Source: Planctomicrobium sp051465645 | Lineage (GTDB): Bacteria; Planctomycetota; Planctomycetia; Planctomycetales; Planctomycetaceae | Reading direction: 5' to 3' | NCBI RefSeq assembly: GCF_051465645.1 | Contig: NZ_CP195790.1 | Span: forward strand, 744,001 to 808,000 | Length of the DNA: 64,000 nucleotides | In this document: piece after piece, positions 46,039 through 56,369 of the stretch | Layout of the letters: each line of letters opens with the position of its first letter | Position numbering within the stretch: the first letter of the stretch is position 1 | Position numbers and translations under genes: made by a program | Notes under the pieces: generated by a model | The model's database searches: none | Seen by the model: the letters and a program-made list of their open reading frames with translations, nothing else | Told to the model about the DNA's origin: nothing

Positions 46039-47283
46039 TTAAGTCCACATCAACCACAAGACACCAATCGTCGTGGTCAAGACAGTGAGGATGATCCCGA
46101 CTTTCAGGTATTCGAAGAATCCGACGATGATCCCTTCTCTTCTCGCCGTTTCGACAACGATCAAGTTTGCGACTGATCCCAGCAGAGTCAGGTTCCCTGC
46201 AAGTGTGCTGGACATTGCGAGAGCCAGCCAACCTGTGACAGGATCATCCAGAGATGGGATCAGTGAGCGGAACAGAAGCACTGCCGGGACGTTCGAGACA
46301 AGATTCGAAAGCACAACGGACATCCCGGTGACAACGAGGATCGGTGATTCGAAGCGACTGGCGATCTCGTCGATCTTCCAGCTGTGGACAACATTCACCT
46401 CGAACGTGCGAACAACGATGAAGAGTCCCCCAAACATGAGCAGCAGCGGCCAGTCAATTCGTTGATAGAATTTCGAGGTTCTCACACCAGTGCATAGCAT
46501 GACAGCAGCGGCTCCAAGTGCGACGACCGCGATCTGGTAGCCAGCAAAGAACATGAATACCGTGATCGTTGTGACGATCAGACTACGCATCATGAGTTGA
46601 CGGTGAGGTCGGCCGAGGCGAACCGTTGATGATTCCGGCAGTGACGTTGGTGGGACTGCAATTGCCGCCAGTTCTTTTCTGTAAATCGCTGCAATCAACA
46701 AAAAGTTGACGGCCAGTCCCATGATCGCAACGGGAGAAAGTCTCGCAGCGAAATGAAAGTAAGGAATCCCTGAAAGCGAAGCGATAATGATGTTCTGCGG
46801 GTTCCCAGTCTCGGTTGCGACTGAGCCAATGTTCGAAGAGGTTGCGAGTGCAATCAGGTACGGCAACGGTGTTCGCCCTGTTCGTAGACAAAGCGACAGG
46901 ACCAATGGGGTGAGAGCGACGCAGACAACATCGTTTACCAGTAAGGCAGATAGCCCGCCAGAGAGCAGAATCACCATCGCAAGTAGAGAATATGGTCCCT
47001 TACAGCGCGCGATGACTACGTCCGTCATCCAACTGAAGAACCCGGAAAGCTGCAGCGAAGCTACGACGATCATCATCCCCAACAGCAGGATGATTGTATC
47101 GGGATCGATTGCCTGTGCAGCATCTTTTAAGGTAATGAACCCGCCACACAACATTGCTGCAGCGCCACATAATGCGATTCCGGCTCTGTCAATTCGGAGT
47201 CCGGGAAGGCGTCCTGTTGCCAGCCCGATATATGTGATCACAAACAGACAGATTGTTCCCCAATATTGAACTGCTCCGGTCAT
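46039..47283 (-). CDS. Anion transporter of the ArsB/NhaD (SLC13-like) superfamily
   Basis: A 414-residue inner-membrane protein with about 10-12 helices from the ion transporter superfamily that includes ArsB, NhaD and DASS carriers. Two inverted half-repeats are visible, each with a re-entrant signature: LSALLVNDVVCVALTPLVL and the later SNLVSNVPAVLLFRSLIP (the N-D/N-V-P pattern). ATSSNIGSVATETGNPQNI and AGNLTLLGSVANLIV are the matching substrate-loop motifs. Candidates are arsenite, sodium/proton exchange or dicarboxylates; no ars genes flank it. ATG 47283 is preferred over TTG 47295. Confidence 0.82.
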   Translation of the reverse strand: MTGAVQYWGTICLFVITYIGLATGRLPGLRIDRAGIALCGAAAMLCGGFITLKDAAQAIDPDTIILLLGMMIVVASLQLSGFFSWMTDVVIARCKGPYSLLAMVILLSGGLSALLVNDVVCVALTPLVLSLCLRTGRTPLPYLIALATSSNIGSVATETGNPQNIIIASLSGIPYFHFAARLSPVAIMGLAVNFLLIAAIYRKELAAIAVPPTSLPESSTVRLGRPHRQLMMRSLIVTTITVFMFFAGYQIAVVALGAAAVMLCTGVRTSKFYQRIDWPLLLMFGGLFIVVRTFEVNVVHSWKIDEIASRFESPILVVTGMSVVLSNLVSNVPAVLLFRSLIPSLDDPVTGWLALAMSSTLAGNLTLLGSVANLIVVETARREGIIVGFFEYLKVGIILTVLTTTIGVLWLMWT

Positions 47284-47506
47284 ATTGTGGCTCAAAAAAT
47301 GACGGTCTGATCACAAGACCGAGTCTGTCTGGAAATGCGAAACGGTGAAACAATACTGGTCGCCAGGCGAATTCAATACGACCTGCGGCGCTGCCAGTCA
47401 ACCGAAAGAACACGATCGCTCAAATTGGAGAAATTGACGGAGAGACGCGAGTCTGAGTTGAATGTGTGATTGAGCGGAACCACACCCTCACTACTGCAGA
47501 ATCGTT

Positions 47507-48220
47507 CTATGTCTCGACCGAAATTCTTCCTGCGTTCCACTCGTGATGGAACTGGCGTTCTACCGACTCGATGTGACGAATTGATAGTCGAGACCATTCG
47601 AGAAGCAGTGCTGTCGATTCATATTCGGACAGCTGCCAGTGGTGCAAGCTGGCATGAAGTCGGTCCGTCAGTAACTGCATCGTCAATGCAGCGGCAACCG
47701 AGACATTGTAGCTCTCGACAAATCCATACATGGGCAGATGGACCAGATCGTCGGCTGCTTCGATTGCGGCGTCCGGAAGCCCTTCCTTCTCGTTTCCAAA
47801 GAGAACCGTGACTGGTCTGTCGATTGGCAATTCCTGAATCGGTTTGCTGTCCTTATGCAAAACAGCAGCCGCGACTCGAATTCCCTCTGCCTTCAAACCA
47901 GAGATGCATTCTTGAAGCGCATTCGGGCCGTTGTGCTGATGGAGTGACAGCCATTGCTGACTTCCGAGCGCCACGTCAGGATTGGTTTCAAACTCGTTGT
48001 AAGTCTCGACGATATGAACATGTTGGACCCCCATGGCGTCGCACGTTCGCAAGACTGCGCTCGCATTGTGCTGTTGGTACAGGTCGACAAGGCCGATTCG
48101 TACCCAGTCTGTTCGCCACTTCAATACTTCCGCAAAACGCTGACTGCGTTGTTCGGTAATGAAGGACTGCAGGTATCTGGCGAGTGCTTTGTCGATGGGG
48201 GGGCAAGTTTTAGGGGGCAT
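47507..48220 (-). CDS. trmH: tRNA (guanosine-2'-O-)-methyltransferase, SpoU family
   Basis: A 237-residue SpoU-family methyltransferase matching TrmH, which methylates the ribose of G18 in tRNA. SPOUT knot motifs: motif 1 in YQQHNASAVLRTCDAMG (the Asn and Arg), motif 2 in VTVLFGNEKEGL and motif 3 in MYGFVESYNVSVAAAL. C-terminal residues extend past the knot as in TrmH. ATG 48220 (MPPKTCPPIDKAL) is preferred; the frame continues upstream to 48352 but that part has no family match. Cytoplasmic. Exact tRNA position is inferred from the TrmH-like motifs. Confidence 0.85.
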   Translation of the reverse strand: MPPKTCPPIDKALARYLQSFITEQRSQRFAEVLKWRTDWVRIGLVDLYQQHNASAVLRTCDAMGVQHVHIVETYNEFETNPDVALGSQQWLSLHQHNGPNALQECISGLKAEGIRVAAAVLHKDSKPIQELPIDRPVTVLFGNEKEGLPDAAIEAADDLVHLPMYGFVESYNVSVAAALTMQLLTDRLHASLHHWQLSEYESTALLLEWSRLSIRHIESVERQFHHEWNAGRISVET

Positions 48221-49060
48221 CTGAAACGTATCGTTTACGTGAACAACACAGTCCGGCAACTCAAGGTTGATACAAAGGCTGTGCGAAAAATGGCGATTCG
48301 GTGAACCGTCGTGTGTTCCTGAAGCTCCCAGGTAAGTTGGAAGAGAATTCACGTCGGCCGTGTTGGGCAGCGTACGGGAAACGGTGGCGCATTGAAATCG
48401 TAGTGGAATTCTCTTTTGCGAGCCTACAATCCCATTTTGTGCGGCCTGAGGTCGTTTTTGGGGAGTTGGAAGATGGTAAGGGCCGGATTATTCTCAACGA
48501 CATCCCCGTAAGTGTACGACGATGACGTTGTGGCACTATCAATGAGACCGGGCAATGAGACTGGGGACCAGCTTGGAGACGAGGTGTTGCGAAATGAAGC
48601 AGGTGGACTGTCTCGTTGCTCACTAAAAGATGTGTGTCGTTTTGAAACAGGTGAGGCCGAAGATTGGCTGATAAAAGTGGATTTCAGGCCTTCAGGCTGA
48701 TTTTTACTCAATGCATCAAGAATACTGTAAATATTTTTGTGTCCGTAAGTATTGATTTTAAAGCAAGTTGCAAATTATCCATAAAAATGGACCCGAACTG
48801 GGCACGGGTAATGCAACTCTATCTTGGGAACTAACTGTCGAGTGCCAGTTGAAAATGCAACCTGAAAGAAAATGTCGTTAACGACTAAAAAGATTGATCA
48901 GTTTCGCCCCGTCCAGCGTTTGTACAGATGAGTGAATTTGCAAGTCACGGAGCGGAATCGAAGTACACCAAAGTGTGCGTGAATTTGAAACGCACACCAT
49001 TCGAACTGCGAGCTAAGGCCATTTCGGACAGCTCGCCTGAGTGATTGGGAGGGACTCGCG
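48221..49060. other. Divergent intergenic stretch, 840 bp
   Basis: Between trmH and the sigma-factor gene. Positions 48700-48880 are A/T-rich with short dyads (for example AATACT/AGTATT around 48721-48755), a likely promoter area for the sigma gene. Two plus-strand frames, 48301-48525 and 48512-48700, are open but in different frames and without domains; they could be small genes but are not called. GGGAGGGAC ahead of 49061 is a strong ribosome site. Confidence 0.35.
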
Positions 49061-50728
49061 ATGAACTTGAAATATCGAAATCCCGCGATGAAGCAGCTGA
49101 CGGAACAGCAGAAGCGGTATGCCACACTCGAAAAGCGCGTTGAGCAAATGGACCGCGCTGAAACTCTGTTGAATCAGATTGGTTCAGACCGACTGTTTCG
49201 TTATCCGGAGCTCTGTGAAGCGATTACCGGGTTCCGAACGGAGAAGTATCCAGACCTGATTCTGACGACGGAAGAACTGCAGCATGACCTTCCGCTCTTT
49301 GTGGAAGAATTGTCTGCAAGTCTTGATCTGGCGGTCGAGAACGCTGGCGAACCAGTGTTGACGGTTGATGAACTGAGCGAGCGTTTCAACGTCTCGACAA
49401 AGACAGTTGACCGTTGGCGAAAACGCGGTCTGGTCAGTCGCCGCTTTAAGTTTGGCAATCGTTCTCGTGTGGGCTTCCTGCTCTCTTCAGTGGATCGCTT
49501 TGTTAACGATCACGGCACTGAAATTGAACGGGGAACTCGGTTCACTCAACTGACGGAGGTCGAGCGAATGGAGATTGTTACCAAAGCACGTCGATTGGCA
49601 CAGCATGGCGCCTGCCCTGCTGAAGTCGGAAAGCGGCTCGCTCGTTGGTTCAAGCGATCCCCTGAGACGATTCGTTACACCTTGAAACAGTACGATACGG
49701 ATCATCCGGAAAACGCTGTTTTCCCAACATCCACTTCTCCTCTTTCCGACGATCGGAAGCAGGAGATCTACCAGAAGTATATCAACGGGATGTCCGTTGA
49801 CGTTCTGGCAACAGACTACTGCCGAACGCGAACCAGTATTTACCGTATCGTTTCGGATATTCGAGCAGAGATGCTTCTGAATACCCCGATCGATTATATG
49901 GACAATCCAGAGTTCCATCTGGCAAACGCCGAGAAGACAATTCTTGGTCCACCACCGGAAGTTGAGAAGAAATCTGGGGCAGTGAAAGCTCCTCCTGGAT
50001 TGCCTCCTTACCTCGCCAGCTTGTACAGCGTTCCGCTGCTGACTCGTGAGGAAGAAGGTTACTACTTCCGCAAGATGAACTACTTGAAGTTCAAGGCGGC
50101 CACGCTGCAGAAGGAAATTCTTGACCGTCGCCCCAAGACGAAAGAGCTGACCGATATTGAAGCTCTGCTCGAACAGGCAACAACCGTCAAGAACTTCCTG
50201 ATCCGCAGTAACCTGCGATTGGTGGTTTCGATCGCCAAGCGTCACATGAAGCCGTCGGCAAACTTCTTCGAGATGGTCAGTGATGGGAATATGTCCCTGA
50301 TTCGGGCGATCGAGAAGTTTGACTACAGCAAGGGAAACAAGTTCTCGACATACGCCAGTTGGGCGATCATGAAGAACTATGCCCGGTCAATTCCAGCCGA
50401 GCATAAGATTCTTGATCGATTCCGCACCGGCAGCGAAGAGGTCTTCCGTTTCTCTGAAGATGAGCGAGGAAGTCAGTTCGCAGATGAGTCTGTGAACACA
50501 AAACAGCACCAGATGATCATGTCGATCCTCGATAACCTCGATGACCGCGAACGAGCAATCATCATGCACCGTTACGGGCTCGAACGAGGAAGTGAACCAG
50601 AGACTCTGGAACAGGTCGGAACACGCTTCAATGTGACGAAGGAACGTATCCGACAGATTGAATCCCGTGCCATGCAGAAGATCCGCAAGATTGCCAGTGA
50701 CGAAAAGCTGGATATCCCAGGGATCTAA
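49061..50728 (+). CDS. Sigma-70 family factor with N-terminal helix-turn-helix region
   Basis: A 555-residue sigma factor with an unusual front half. Residues 100-124 read like a helix-turn-helix (VDELSERFNVSTKTVDRWRKRGL), 180-212 like a second (ACPAEVGKRLARWFKRSPETIRYTL), and 245-270 like a third (SVDVLATDYCRTRTSIYRI). The sigma core follows: region 1.2 about 317-340, region 2 about 375-445 (NLRLVVSIAKRHM, SDGNMSLIRAIEKFD, FSTYASWAIMKNYAR), region 4 about 493-545 (TLEQVGTRFNVTKERIRQIESRA). Only about 45 residues separate regions 2 and 4, so sigma-3 seems absent or much reduced. The start follows GGGAGGGACTCGCG. It should direct RNA polymerase to a special promoter set. Confidence 0.85.
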   Translation: MNLKYRNPAMKQLTEQQKRYATLEKRVEQMDRAETLLNQIGSDRLFRYPELCEAITGFRTEKYPDLILTTEELQHDLPLFVEELSASLDLAVENAGEPVLTVDELSERFNVSTKTVDRWRKRGLVSRRFKFGNRSRVGFLLSSVDRFVNDHGTEIERGTRFTQLTEVERMEIVTKARRLAQHGACPAEVGKRLARWFKRSPETIRYTLKQYDTDHPENAVFPTSTSPLSDDRKQEIYQKYINGMSVDVLATDYCRTRTSIYRIVSDIRAEMLLNTPIDYMDNPEFHLANAEKTILGPPPEVEKKSGAVKAPPGLPPYLASLYSVPLLTREEEGYYFRKMNYLKFKAATLQKEILDRRPKTKELTDIEALLEQATTVKNFLIRSNLRLVVSIAKRHMKPSANFFEMVSDGNMSLIRAIEKFDYSKGNKFSTYASWAIMKNYARSIPAEHKILDRFRTGSEEVFRFSEDERGSQFADESVNTKQHQMIMSILDNLDDRERAIIMHRYGLERGSEPETLEQVGTRFNVTKERIRQIESRAMQKIRKIASDEKLDIPGI

Positions 50729-50796
50729 TCCAGATGGGAAGCCCGTTTGGAAGCGATTTCAGCCGGATTTTCCGTGTGGCATGACAAGTTTGAGTG

Positions 50797-50845
50797 AGGG
50801 CTGAAGCCTGACCTGCATTTTGCAGCGGTTTCAGCCCTCTTTTTG
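50797..50845 (+). terminator. Terminator after the sigma-factor gene
   Basis: Stem AGGGCTGAA (50797-50805) with TTCAGCCCT (50830-50838), followed by CTTTTTG. It ends just before the tmRNA promoter and isolates the two transcripts. Confidence 0.85.
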
Positions 50846-50865
50846 TTTCTTGAGTGCTGCAGCAA

Positions 50866-50893
50866 TTGACGCTGATCTGGCTGCGGCTAGAAT
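50866..50893 (+). promoter_or_regulatory. Likely ssrA promoter
   Basis: TTGACG (50866-50871), 16-nt spacer, TAGAAT (50888-50893): a good vegetative-type promoter ending 18 bp before the mature tmRNA 5' end. Confidence 0.7.
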
Positions 50894-50911
50894 TCCATTT
50901 GACTGCACTTC

Positions 50912-51274
<363 letters not shown>

Positions 51275-51278
51275 TACA

Positions 51279-51319
51279 CAGGCTGACTAGTCTTCATCGA
51301 CAGGTCAGCCTGTTTTTTT
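51279..51319 (+). terminator. ssrA terminator
   Basis: Perfect 9-bp stem CAGGCTGAC (51279-51287) with GTCAGCCTG (51304-51312), followed by seven T (51313-51319). Confidence 0.95.
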
Positions 51320-51482
51320 GTGCTTAGTCCTTTGCCCTTAATGTAAAGGTCGTTTCGTGTTCTCTTGCCTCCATGCAAAAGGCGTTCTGCCACTGGTTGT
51401 TAACGGGGCATGAGGCTTGTGCAACGGGTGACACCAGATTTCACTTTCGAGCCTGTCTCAGCCGAATCTTGAATGGTCGAGT

Positions 51483-54400
51483 CTAGGCGTGGGTCGGTTC
51501 GGTGGGGGCGTGGTCTTCTTCTTTCGCTGTTGGTTCTGTGTCGAACCAGCGGTAGATGGCGGGGATGACCAGAAGGGTCAGGATTGTGCAGGTGATCAGT
51601 CCACCGATGACGACGGTCGCTAATGGTCGCTGCACTTCCGCACCGGCACTTCCTGATACTGCCATCGGAATGAAGCCCAAGGCTCCGCACATGGCGGTCA
51701 TGAAGACAGGTCGCAATCGGTCCATTGCTCCGTTCGTAACTGCTGAGATCGCGTCATGCCCGTGCTCGCGCAGATGCCTGACGTGTTCGATGAGAACGAC
51801 TCCATTCATCACGGCGATTCCGAAGAGAGCGATAAAGCCCACCCCGGCAGAGATTGAAAATGGCATGTCACGGAGCCAGAGTGCGAAGATTCCTCCGGTC
51901 GCGGCAATGGGCACGTTCAAGTAGATCAGCAGCGTCAACTTCACGGAATTGAAGGTGACATACAGCAGCGAGAAGATCAGAAAGAGTGCCACCGGGACTG
52001 CAATCATCAGTCTCGCACTGGCTTTCTGGAGGTTCTCGAACTGTCCGCCCCAAGTCAGCGAGTAGCCTTCCGGGAGTGGGACTTCCTGTTCGACGATCTT
52101 CTGGGCGGCCCCAACGAACCCGCCGAGATCGCGTCCGCGAACGTTGCACTGAATCAGAAGCCGGCGTCGGATGGCATGGCGGCTGATTTCTGACGGACCA
52201 TCTTCGATTTGAATATCCGCCAGTTGAGAGATAGGAATCTGGCGGCCCATTGGATCGTCGATCTTCAGGTTCTTCAGCTGATCGACATCTTTTCGCCACT
52301 CCGATGCGAGTCTCACCTGCAACGGAAAGCGTCGCTGCCCTTCGAAAACTTCTCCCACCGGTTGCCCCCCGATGATGCTGATGGCATTGAGAACGTCGCT
52401 GGAGTTGATGCCATAGCGCGAGATGGCATCGCGTCGGATGATGACTCGCAGATACGGAAGACCTGTGATTTGCTGAGCTTGAACATCTGCGGCGCCGGGG
52501 ACTGAATTCAATGATTGAACGATCTTGTCTCCCAATTGTTTGAGCACATCAAGATCATCGCCATAAAGACTGAGCCCGACGTCTGAACGGACTCCGGCGA
52601 CAAGTTCCTGAACTCGCAGCTCAATCGGCTGCGTAAAGCTGAACGTGTTGCTGGGAACGGCTTTCTCAAGGGCATCCTGCATTGCTTCGATCAGTTCAGC
52701 TTTGGATCTCCCCTGCCCGGTTCCGTGTCCGGGTTTCATTCGAATCAGAATGTCAGTCTGGTTGACTCCCATCGGGTCGTTCGCGATCTCCGGACGCCCG
52801 GTCTTTGAAATGACACTTTCGACCTCAGGGAATTTCAGCAGCGTTCTTTCGATCGCCTTGGTCATTTCGACGGAGGTTTCCAGAGAGACACTGGGGAGTC
52901 GTAGTGTTTGAATTGCGAGATCGCCTTCATCGAGTTTGGGGACGAACTCAATTCCGAAACCTGTGGCGACAAATACGCTGACGAGAAAGATTGACAACGC
53001 GCTGCCGATCATCAGGAATGGGCGCTTCATGGCATAAGCCAGCATTGGGGTGTAGCTCCACTTGAGCCATTTCACAAGAAACGTATCGGTGGAACTGACA
53101 CGTCGTGCCAGGAAAAGTGACGCCATGACGGGCATCACTGTGACCGAAAGAATCAACGCCGCAGTCAGTGCGGACATGAATGTGAACGCCATCGGCCGGA
53201 ACATCTTTCCTTCAACACCTTGAAGGCTGAGGATCGGAAGGAAGACGATAATCACAATGATGCCTGCAAAGAGAATCGGAGTCCCGACTTCTTTGGCAGA
53301 CTGCCTGAAGACCGATTTGGGGACATGAGTTGAGCCGGACGTTTTGAGATAGCGGCTCGCGCTTCTGACGGCATTTTCAACCATCACGACCGCGCCATCG
53401 ACAATGACGCCGAAGTCCACTGCCCCCAGACTCATCAGGTTGGCAGAGACACCAGCGACCTTCATCGAAATCAAAGCACACATGGCCGAGAGTGGAATGG
53501 CTGCCGCGACGATCAACCCTGCACGGACGTCGCCCAGCAGTAGAAAGAGCATCACGATCACGAGGGCGACACCAACACCAATGTTTTCTGCAATCGTGTG
53601 AATCGTCTTTTCGACCAGTTCCGTGCGGTCGTAGAAGGTGTCGATGTAAACGCCTTTGGGTAAGGTCGCCTCAATCTCTTTGATCTTCGCTTTGACGTCC
53701 GCGACGACCTGCCTTGAGTTCCCGCCCATCAACATCATCACCATCCCGGTGACGGCTTCCCGGTTTCCATCCCTGGTCACGGCCCCTTGTCGCAGCATTG
53801 GTGAGAAGAGCACATTGCCGATGTCAGAGATGCGAATTGCAGTGCCATCGCTCCGGTTCTCAAGAACGATACTTCGAATGTCGTCCAGACTGCCGATCAG
53901 ACCTTCGCCTCGGATCACGCGTTGCTCTGCACCATGAATGATGTATCCTCCGCCAGCGTTCGCATTGTTCTGCTCCAGAGCTTTAAACACAGTGTTGAGA
54001 CTGATGCCGTAGTGCAATAATTTGTTGGGGTCGACCTGGATTTCGTATGTCTTCAGCTCTCCGCCGAATGTGTTGACCTCAATCACTCCGGGGACGCCTC
54101 GCAATTGAAACGCGATCTGCCAGTCCAGAATTGTTCTCAGATCCATCAAGCTGAAATCGTGTCCTTCTTTGGCACGCACTTCGAACTGATAGATTTCGCT
54201 CATCCCTGTCGCGATCGGCCCCATCTGAGGATTCCCCATCCCTTGCGGAATGTTGTCTCGCGCTTGCTGGAGACGTTCGCTAATCAGATTTCGAGCCCAA
54301 TAAATATCGGTCCCATCCTCGAATGCCACGGTCACTGCCGATAACCCGAAACGGCTGATCGAGCGGATTTCATCGACACCTGGGAGCCCGCTCATCGCGT

Positions 54401-54611
54401 TCTCGACGGGGAACGTAATGAACTGTTCAACTTCGACGGGCCCGAGTGCTGGTGACGTGGTGAGGACCTGAACCTGCACGTTTGTCAGGTCGGGAACGGC
54501 ATCCAGTGGCAGAGATGTTGCCGCAACGACCCCTGCCCCCATGATGACAACGGCGAGCAAGAGCACGATGAAGCGATTATCCAGAGACCAGTCAATGATT
54601 TTGTTGACCAT
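51483..54611 (-). CDS. Heavy-metal efflux RND pump (CusA/CzcA type)
   Basis: A 1042-residue inner-membrane RND transporter, the proton-driven pump of a tripartite metal exporter. Helix 1 starts after IIDWSLDNRFIVLLLAVVIMG. The helix 4 proton-relay signature DFGVIVDGAVVMVEN keeps the two Asp and the Glu diagnostic of the heavy-metal (HME) class. TVMPVMASLFLARRV, and the porter domains with PNKLLHYGISLNTVFKALEQNNANAGGGYI, also match. Length is normal. AAGGA lies 9 nt before ATG 54611. It follows the adaptor gene by 86 bp in one operon. No outer-membrane TolC/CusC-like gene is present within the window, so that partner must be encoded elsewhere. Metal specificity (Cu/Ag or Zn/Co/Cd) is not decided. 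Confidence 0.93.
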   Translation of the reverse strand: MVNKIIDWSLDNRFIVLLLAVVIMGAGVVAATSLPLDAVPDLTNVQVQVLTTSPALGPVEVEQFITFPVENAMSGLPGVDEIRSISRFGLSAVTVAFEDGTDIYWARNLISERLQQARDNIPQGMGNPQMGPIATGMSEIYQFEVRAKEGHDFSLMDLRTILDWQIAFQLRGVPGVIEVNTFGGELKTYEIQVDPNKLLHYGISLNTVFKALEQNNANAGGGYIIHGAEQRVIRGEGLIGSLDDIRSIVLENRSDGTAIRISDIGNVLFSPMLRQGAVTRDGNREAVTGMVMMLMGGNSRQVVADVKAKIKEIEATLPKGVYIDTFYDRTELVEKTIHTIAENIGVGVALVIVMLFLLLGDVRAGLIVAAAIPLSAMCALISMKVAGVSANLMSLGAVDFGVIVDGAVVMVENAVRSASRYLKTSGSTHVPKSVFRQSAKEVGTPILFAGIIVIIVFLPILSLQGVEGKMFRPMAFTFMSALTAALILSVTVMPVMASLFLARRVSSTDTFLVKWLKWSYTPMLAYAMKRPFLMIGSALSIFLVSVFVATGFGIEFVPKLDEGDLAIQTLRLPSVSLETSVEMTKAIERTLLKFPEVESVISKTGRPEIANDPMGVNQTDILIRMKPGHGTGQGRSKAELIEAMQDALEKAVPSNTFSFTQPIELRVQELVAGVRSDVGLSLYGDDLDVLKQLGDKIVQSLNSVPGAADVQAQQITGLPYLRVIIRRDAISRYGINSSDVLNAISIIGGQPVGEVFEGQRRFPLQVRLASEWRKDVDQLKNLKIDDPMGRQIPISQLADIQIEDGPSEISRHAIRRRLLIQCNVRGRDLGGFVGAAQKIVEQEVPLPEGYSLTWGGQFENLQKASARLMIAVPVALFLIFSLLYVTFNSVKLTLLIYLNVPIAATGGIFALWLRDMPFSISAGVGFIALFGIAVMNGVVLIEHVRHLREHGHDAISAVTNGAMDRLRPVFMTAMCGALGFIPMAVSGSAGAEVQRPLATVVIGGLITCTILTLLVIPAIYRWFDTEPTAKEEDHAPTEPTHA

Positions 54612-54697
54612 GAAATCGTGTCCTTAGCGGGAGTGGCAATGAGTTGCCAGTTCGTTCGAAAAGCGGAGGAGATGAACGTGGATGAACGACCAGAGTG

Positions 54698-56212
54698 TCA
54701 GTCAGCAAGTAACCCCGCCAGCATTTTCGATTTCAGAGCAAATCCCCCGTTGGATACGACTCGATCATTGATATTGAGTCCGGCGCGAATCTCAACGATA
54801 TCTTGATTTCGACGCCCAATCGTGACGTCTCTTCGCTCGAATTCTTCTTCCCCTGTTTGAATGAAAACGAACGACTTTCCTTCATGGTCCTGTATCGCAG
54901 AATATGGGATCTGCAGCACATCTTCCGTGTTCACGTCTGGAAGCGTGACATTGGCAAACATGCCAGGCTTCAGGAGCCCTTCATCGTTTGGCGCCAGAGC
55001 TCGCAGGGCAATTGTTCTTGTTCCTTCTTGAACGACGTCACCTGTGTAGAAAATTTGTGCCTCGAAGGTTCGGCCCGGCCAGGCATCGCAATGGACCTTC
55101 ACTGGTTTGTCACGAAGCTTTGCGAGCAGCGGAAGGTGCGATTCGTAGATGTCGGCGGTCACCCAGACTGAAGAAAGATCTGCGATTGTAAGAATCTGAC
55201 GCTCTGGACCGACTCGCTCCATCAAGACGACATCTTTGGAGATGACCGTGCCATCGAACGGTGCGGTGATTGGATAGTGTGCTAGTGAATCGCCCTGACT
55301 TGATGGATCGATCTCTTTCAAAGCCGCATCACTGAACTCCAGGATTCTCAGGTTCGCTTCAGCGACGGCGGCACTTGTTTGTGTCTCTTCAACTGCTTGT
55401 GCGGACAGCTGTATCGCCTGCTTGACATCTTGAGAAACCTGTTCAAGCAGGGAAACCAAAACTGCACGGGTTGCATCACGCTCAGACTCGGCATCGATCA
55501 ATTGCCGTCCAGAGATCGCTCCATCTTTTGAGAGCGGCATGAGACGGCTGATATGGATTTTCGCTTTGAGGTAAGCAACATAAGGGGTCATGAGACGTTC
55601 GCGGTATTCCCCCATTGTTCGTTCTTTGAAAGCACTTTCGATCTCTTCGATTGACGCGTCCCTGCGCATCATCTCGATCAGCGACAACGTGTTTTCGCCG
55701 ACATCCTGTGCCCATTGGTTCTTGATCTTCGCGAAAGAAAGCCGCAGGCGGTCCTGGAACAGCTGGAGCATACGCTCGCCGACTTCCTTGCTTTGGATGG
55801 TCACGAGCAGATCCCCTTTCGTGACCCGTTGGCCGAATCCAACTTGCACCTTTCGGACTCTGCCTTCGACGAGCGGGAAGACATGGGCCAGTTTGTCCTC
55901 GTTTAAGGTGATTTTTCCGGTCAGGGTGATGTTCTCTGACAGGGGAGCCTTTTTGACCGATTCAATGGTCAGGTTGGCCGGCTCCCATTGTGTGCGAGGA
56001 AACTCAATGACCGATGAGACCGTTTCACTTGTGGACGATTCAGGCTGATTTGAATGCTGATGCTCTGCTTCTTTATCTGCGACCTGTTCAATTGATGCGG
56101 GTGGGAGCAGAGGAAGACCTGCCCGATACTGATACAGGATGTAAGCACCAATCGGGACAACAAGAACAACGAGCACGATAAGGAAACAGGATTTTGTGGA
56201 GAGGCGAACCAT
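54698..56212 (-). CDS. RND periplasmic adaptor (CusB/CzcB type)
   Basis: A 504-residue membrane-fusion protein linking the RND pump to an outer-membrane channel. An N-terminal helix (about 8-26) anchors it, followed by a His-containing stretch (KEAEHQHSNQPES), a beta-barrel/lipoyl half (NITLTGKITLNEDKLAHVFPLVEGRVRKVQVGFG split across about 85-120), a long helical hairpin (about 125-260), then the second lipoyl half (ITAPFDGTVISKDV) and the barrel (KVHCDAWPGRTFEAQIFYTGDV). I chose ATG 56212, which places the anchor at the N-terminus; the frame to 56281 adds nothing recognisable. Between the His-rich gene and the pump gene, same operon. Confidence 0.9.
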   Translation of the reverse strand: MVRLSTKSCFLIVLVVLVVPIGAYILYQYRAGLPLLPPASIEQVADKEAEHQHSNQPESSTSETVSSVIEFPRTQWEPANLTIESVKKAPLSENITLTGKITLNEDKLAHVFPLVEGRVRKVQVGFGQRVTKGDLLVTIQSKEVGERMLQLFQDRLRLSFAKIKNQWAQDVGENTLSLIEMMRRDASIEEIESAFKERTMGEYRERLMTPYVAYLKAKIHISRLMPLSKDGAISGRQLIDAESERDATRAVLVSLLEQVSQDVKQAIQLSAQAVEETQTSAAVAEANLRILEFSDAALKEIDPSSQGDSLAHYPITAPFDGTVISKDVVLMERVGPERQILTIADLSSVWVTADIYESHLPLLAKLRDKPVKVHCDAWPGRTFEAQIFYTGDVVQEGTRTIALRALAPNDEGLLKPGMFANVTLPDVNTEDVLQIPYSAIQDHEGKSFVFIQTGEEEFERRDVTIGRRNQDIVEIRAGLNINDRVVSNGGFALKSKMLAGLLAD

Positions 56213-56369
56213 GATGGATCTCTGATTCAATTCAACTGGTGAGAAATCATTCGCGAGATATGCGAGTGGACCGCAATGCAATCAGCGTGGACAGGCGTAA
56301 ACGGCTCAAGGGAACGAGCCTGAAGTGGAAGCAATTGAAATTTGCTTCCGAAAAGAGAGTGCTGCTCAA

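Noticed and set aside
48301..48700. Two small plus-strand frames before the sigma gene
   Set aside because: They overlap in different frames and lack ribosome sites and domains.
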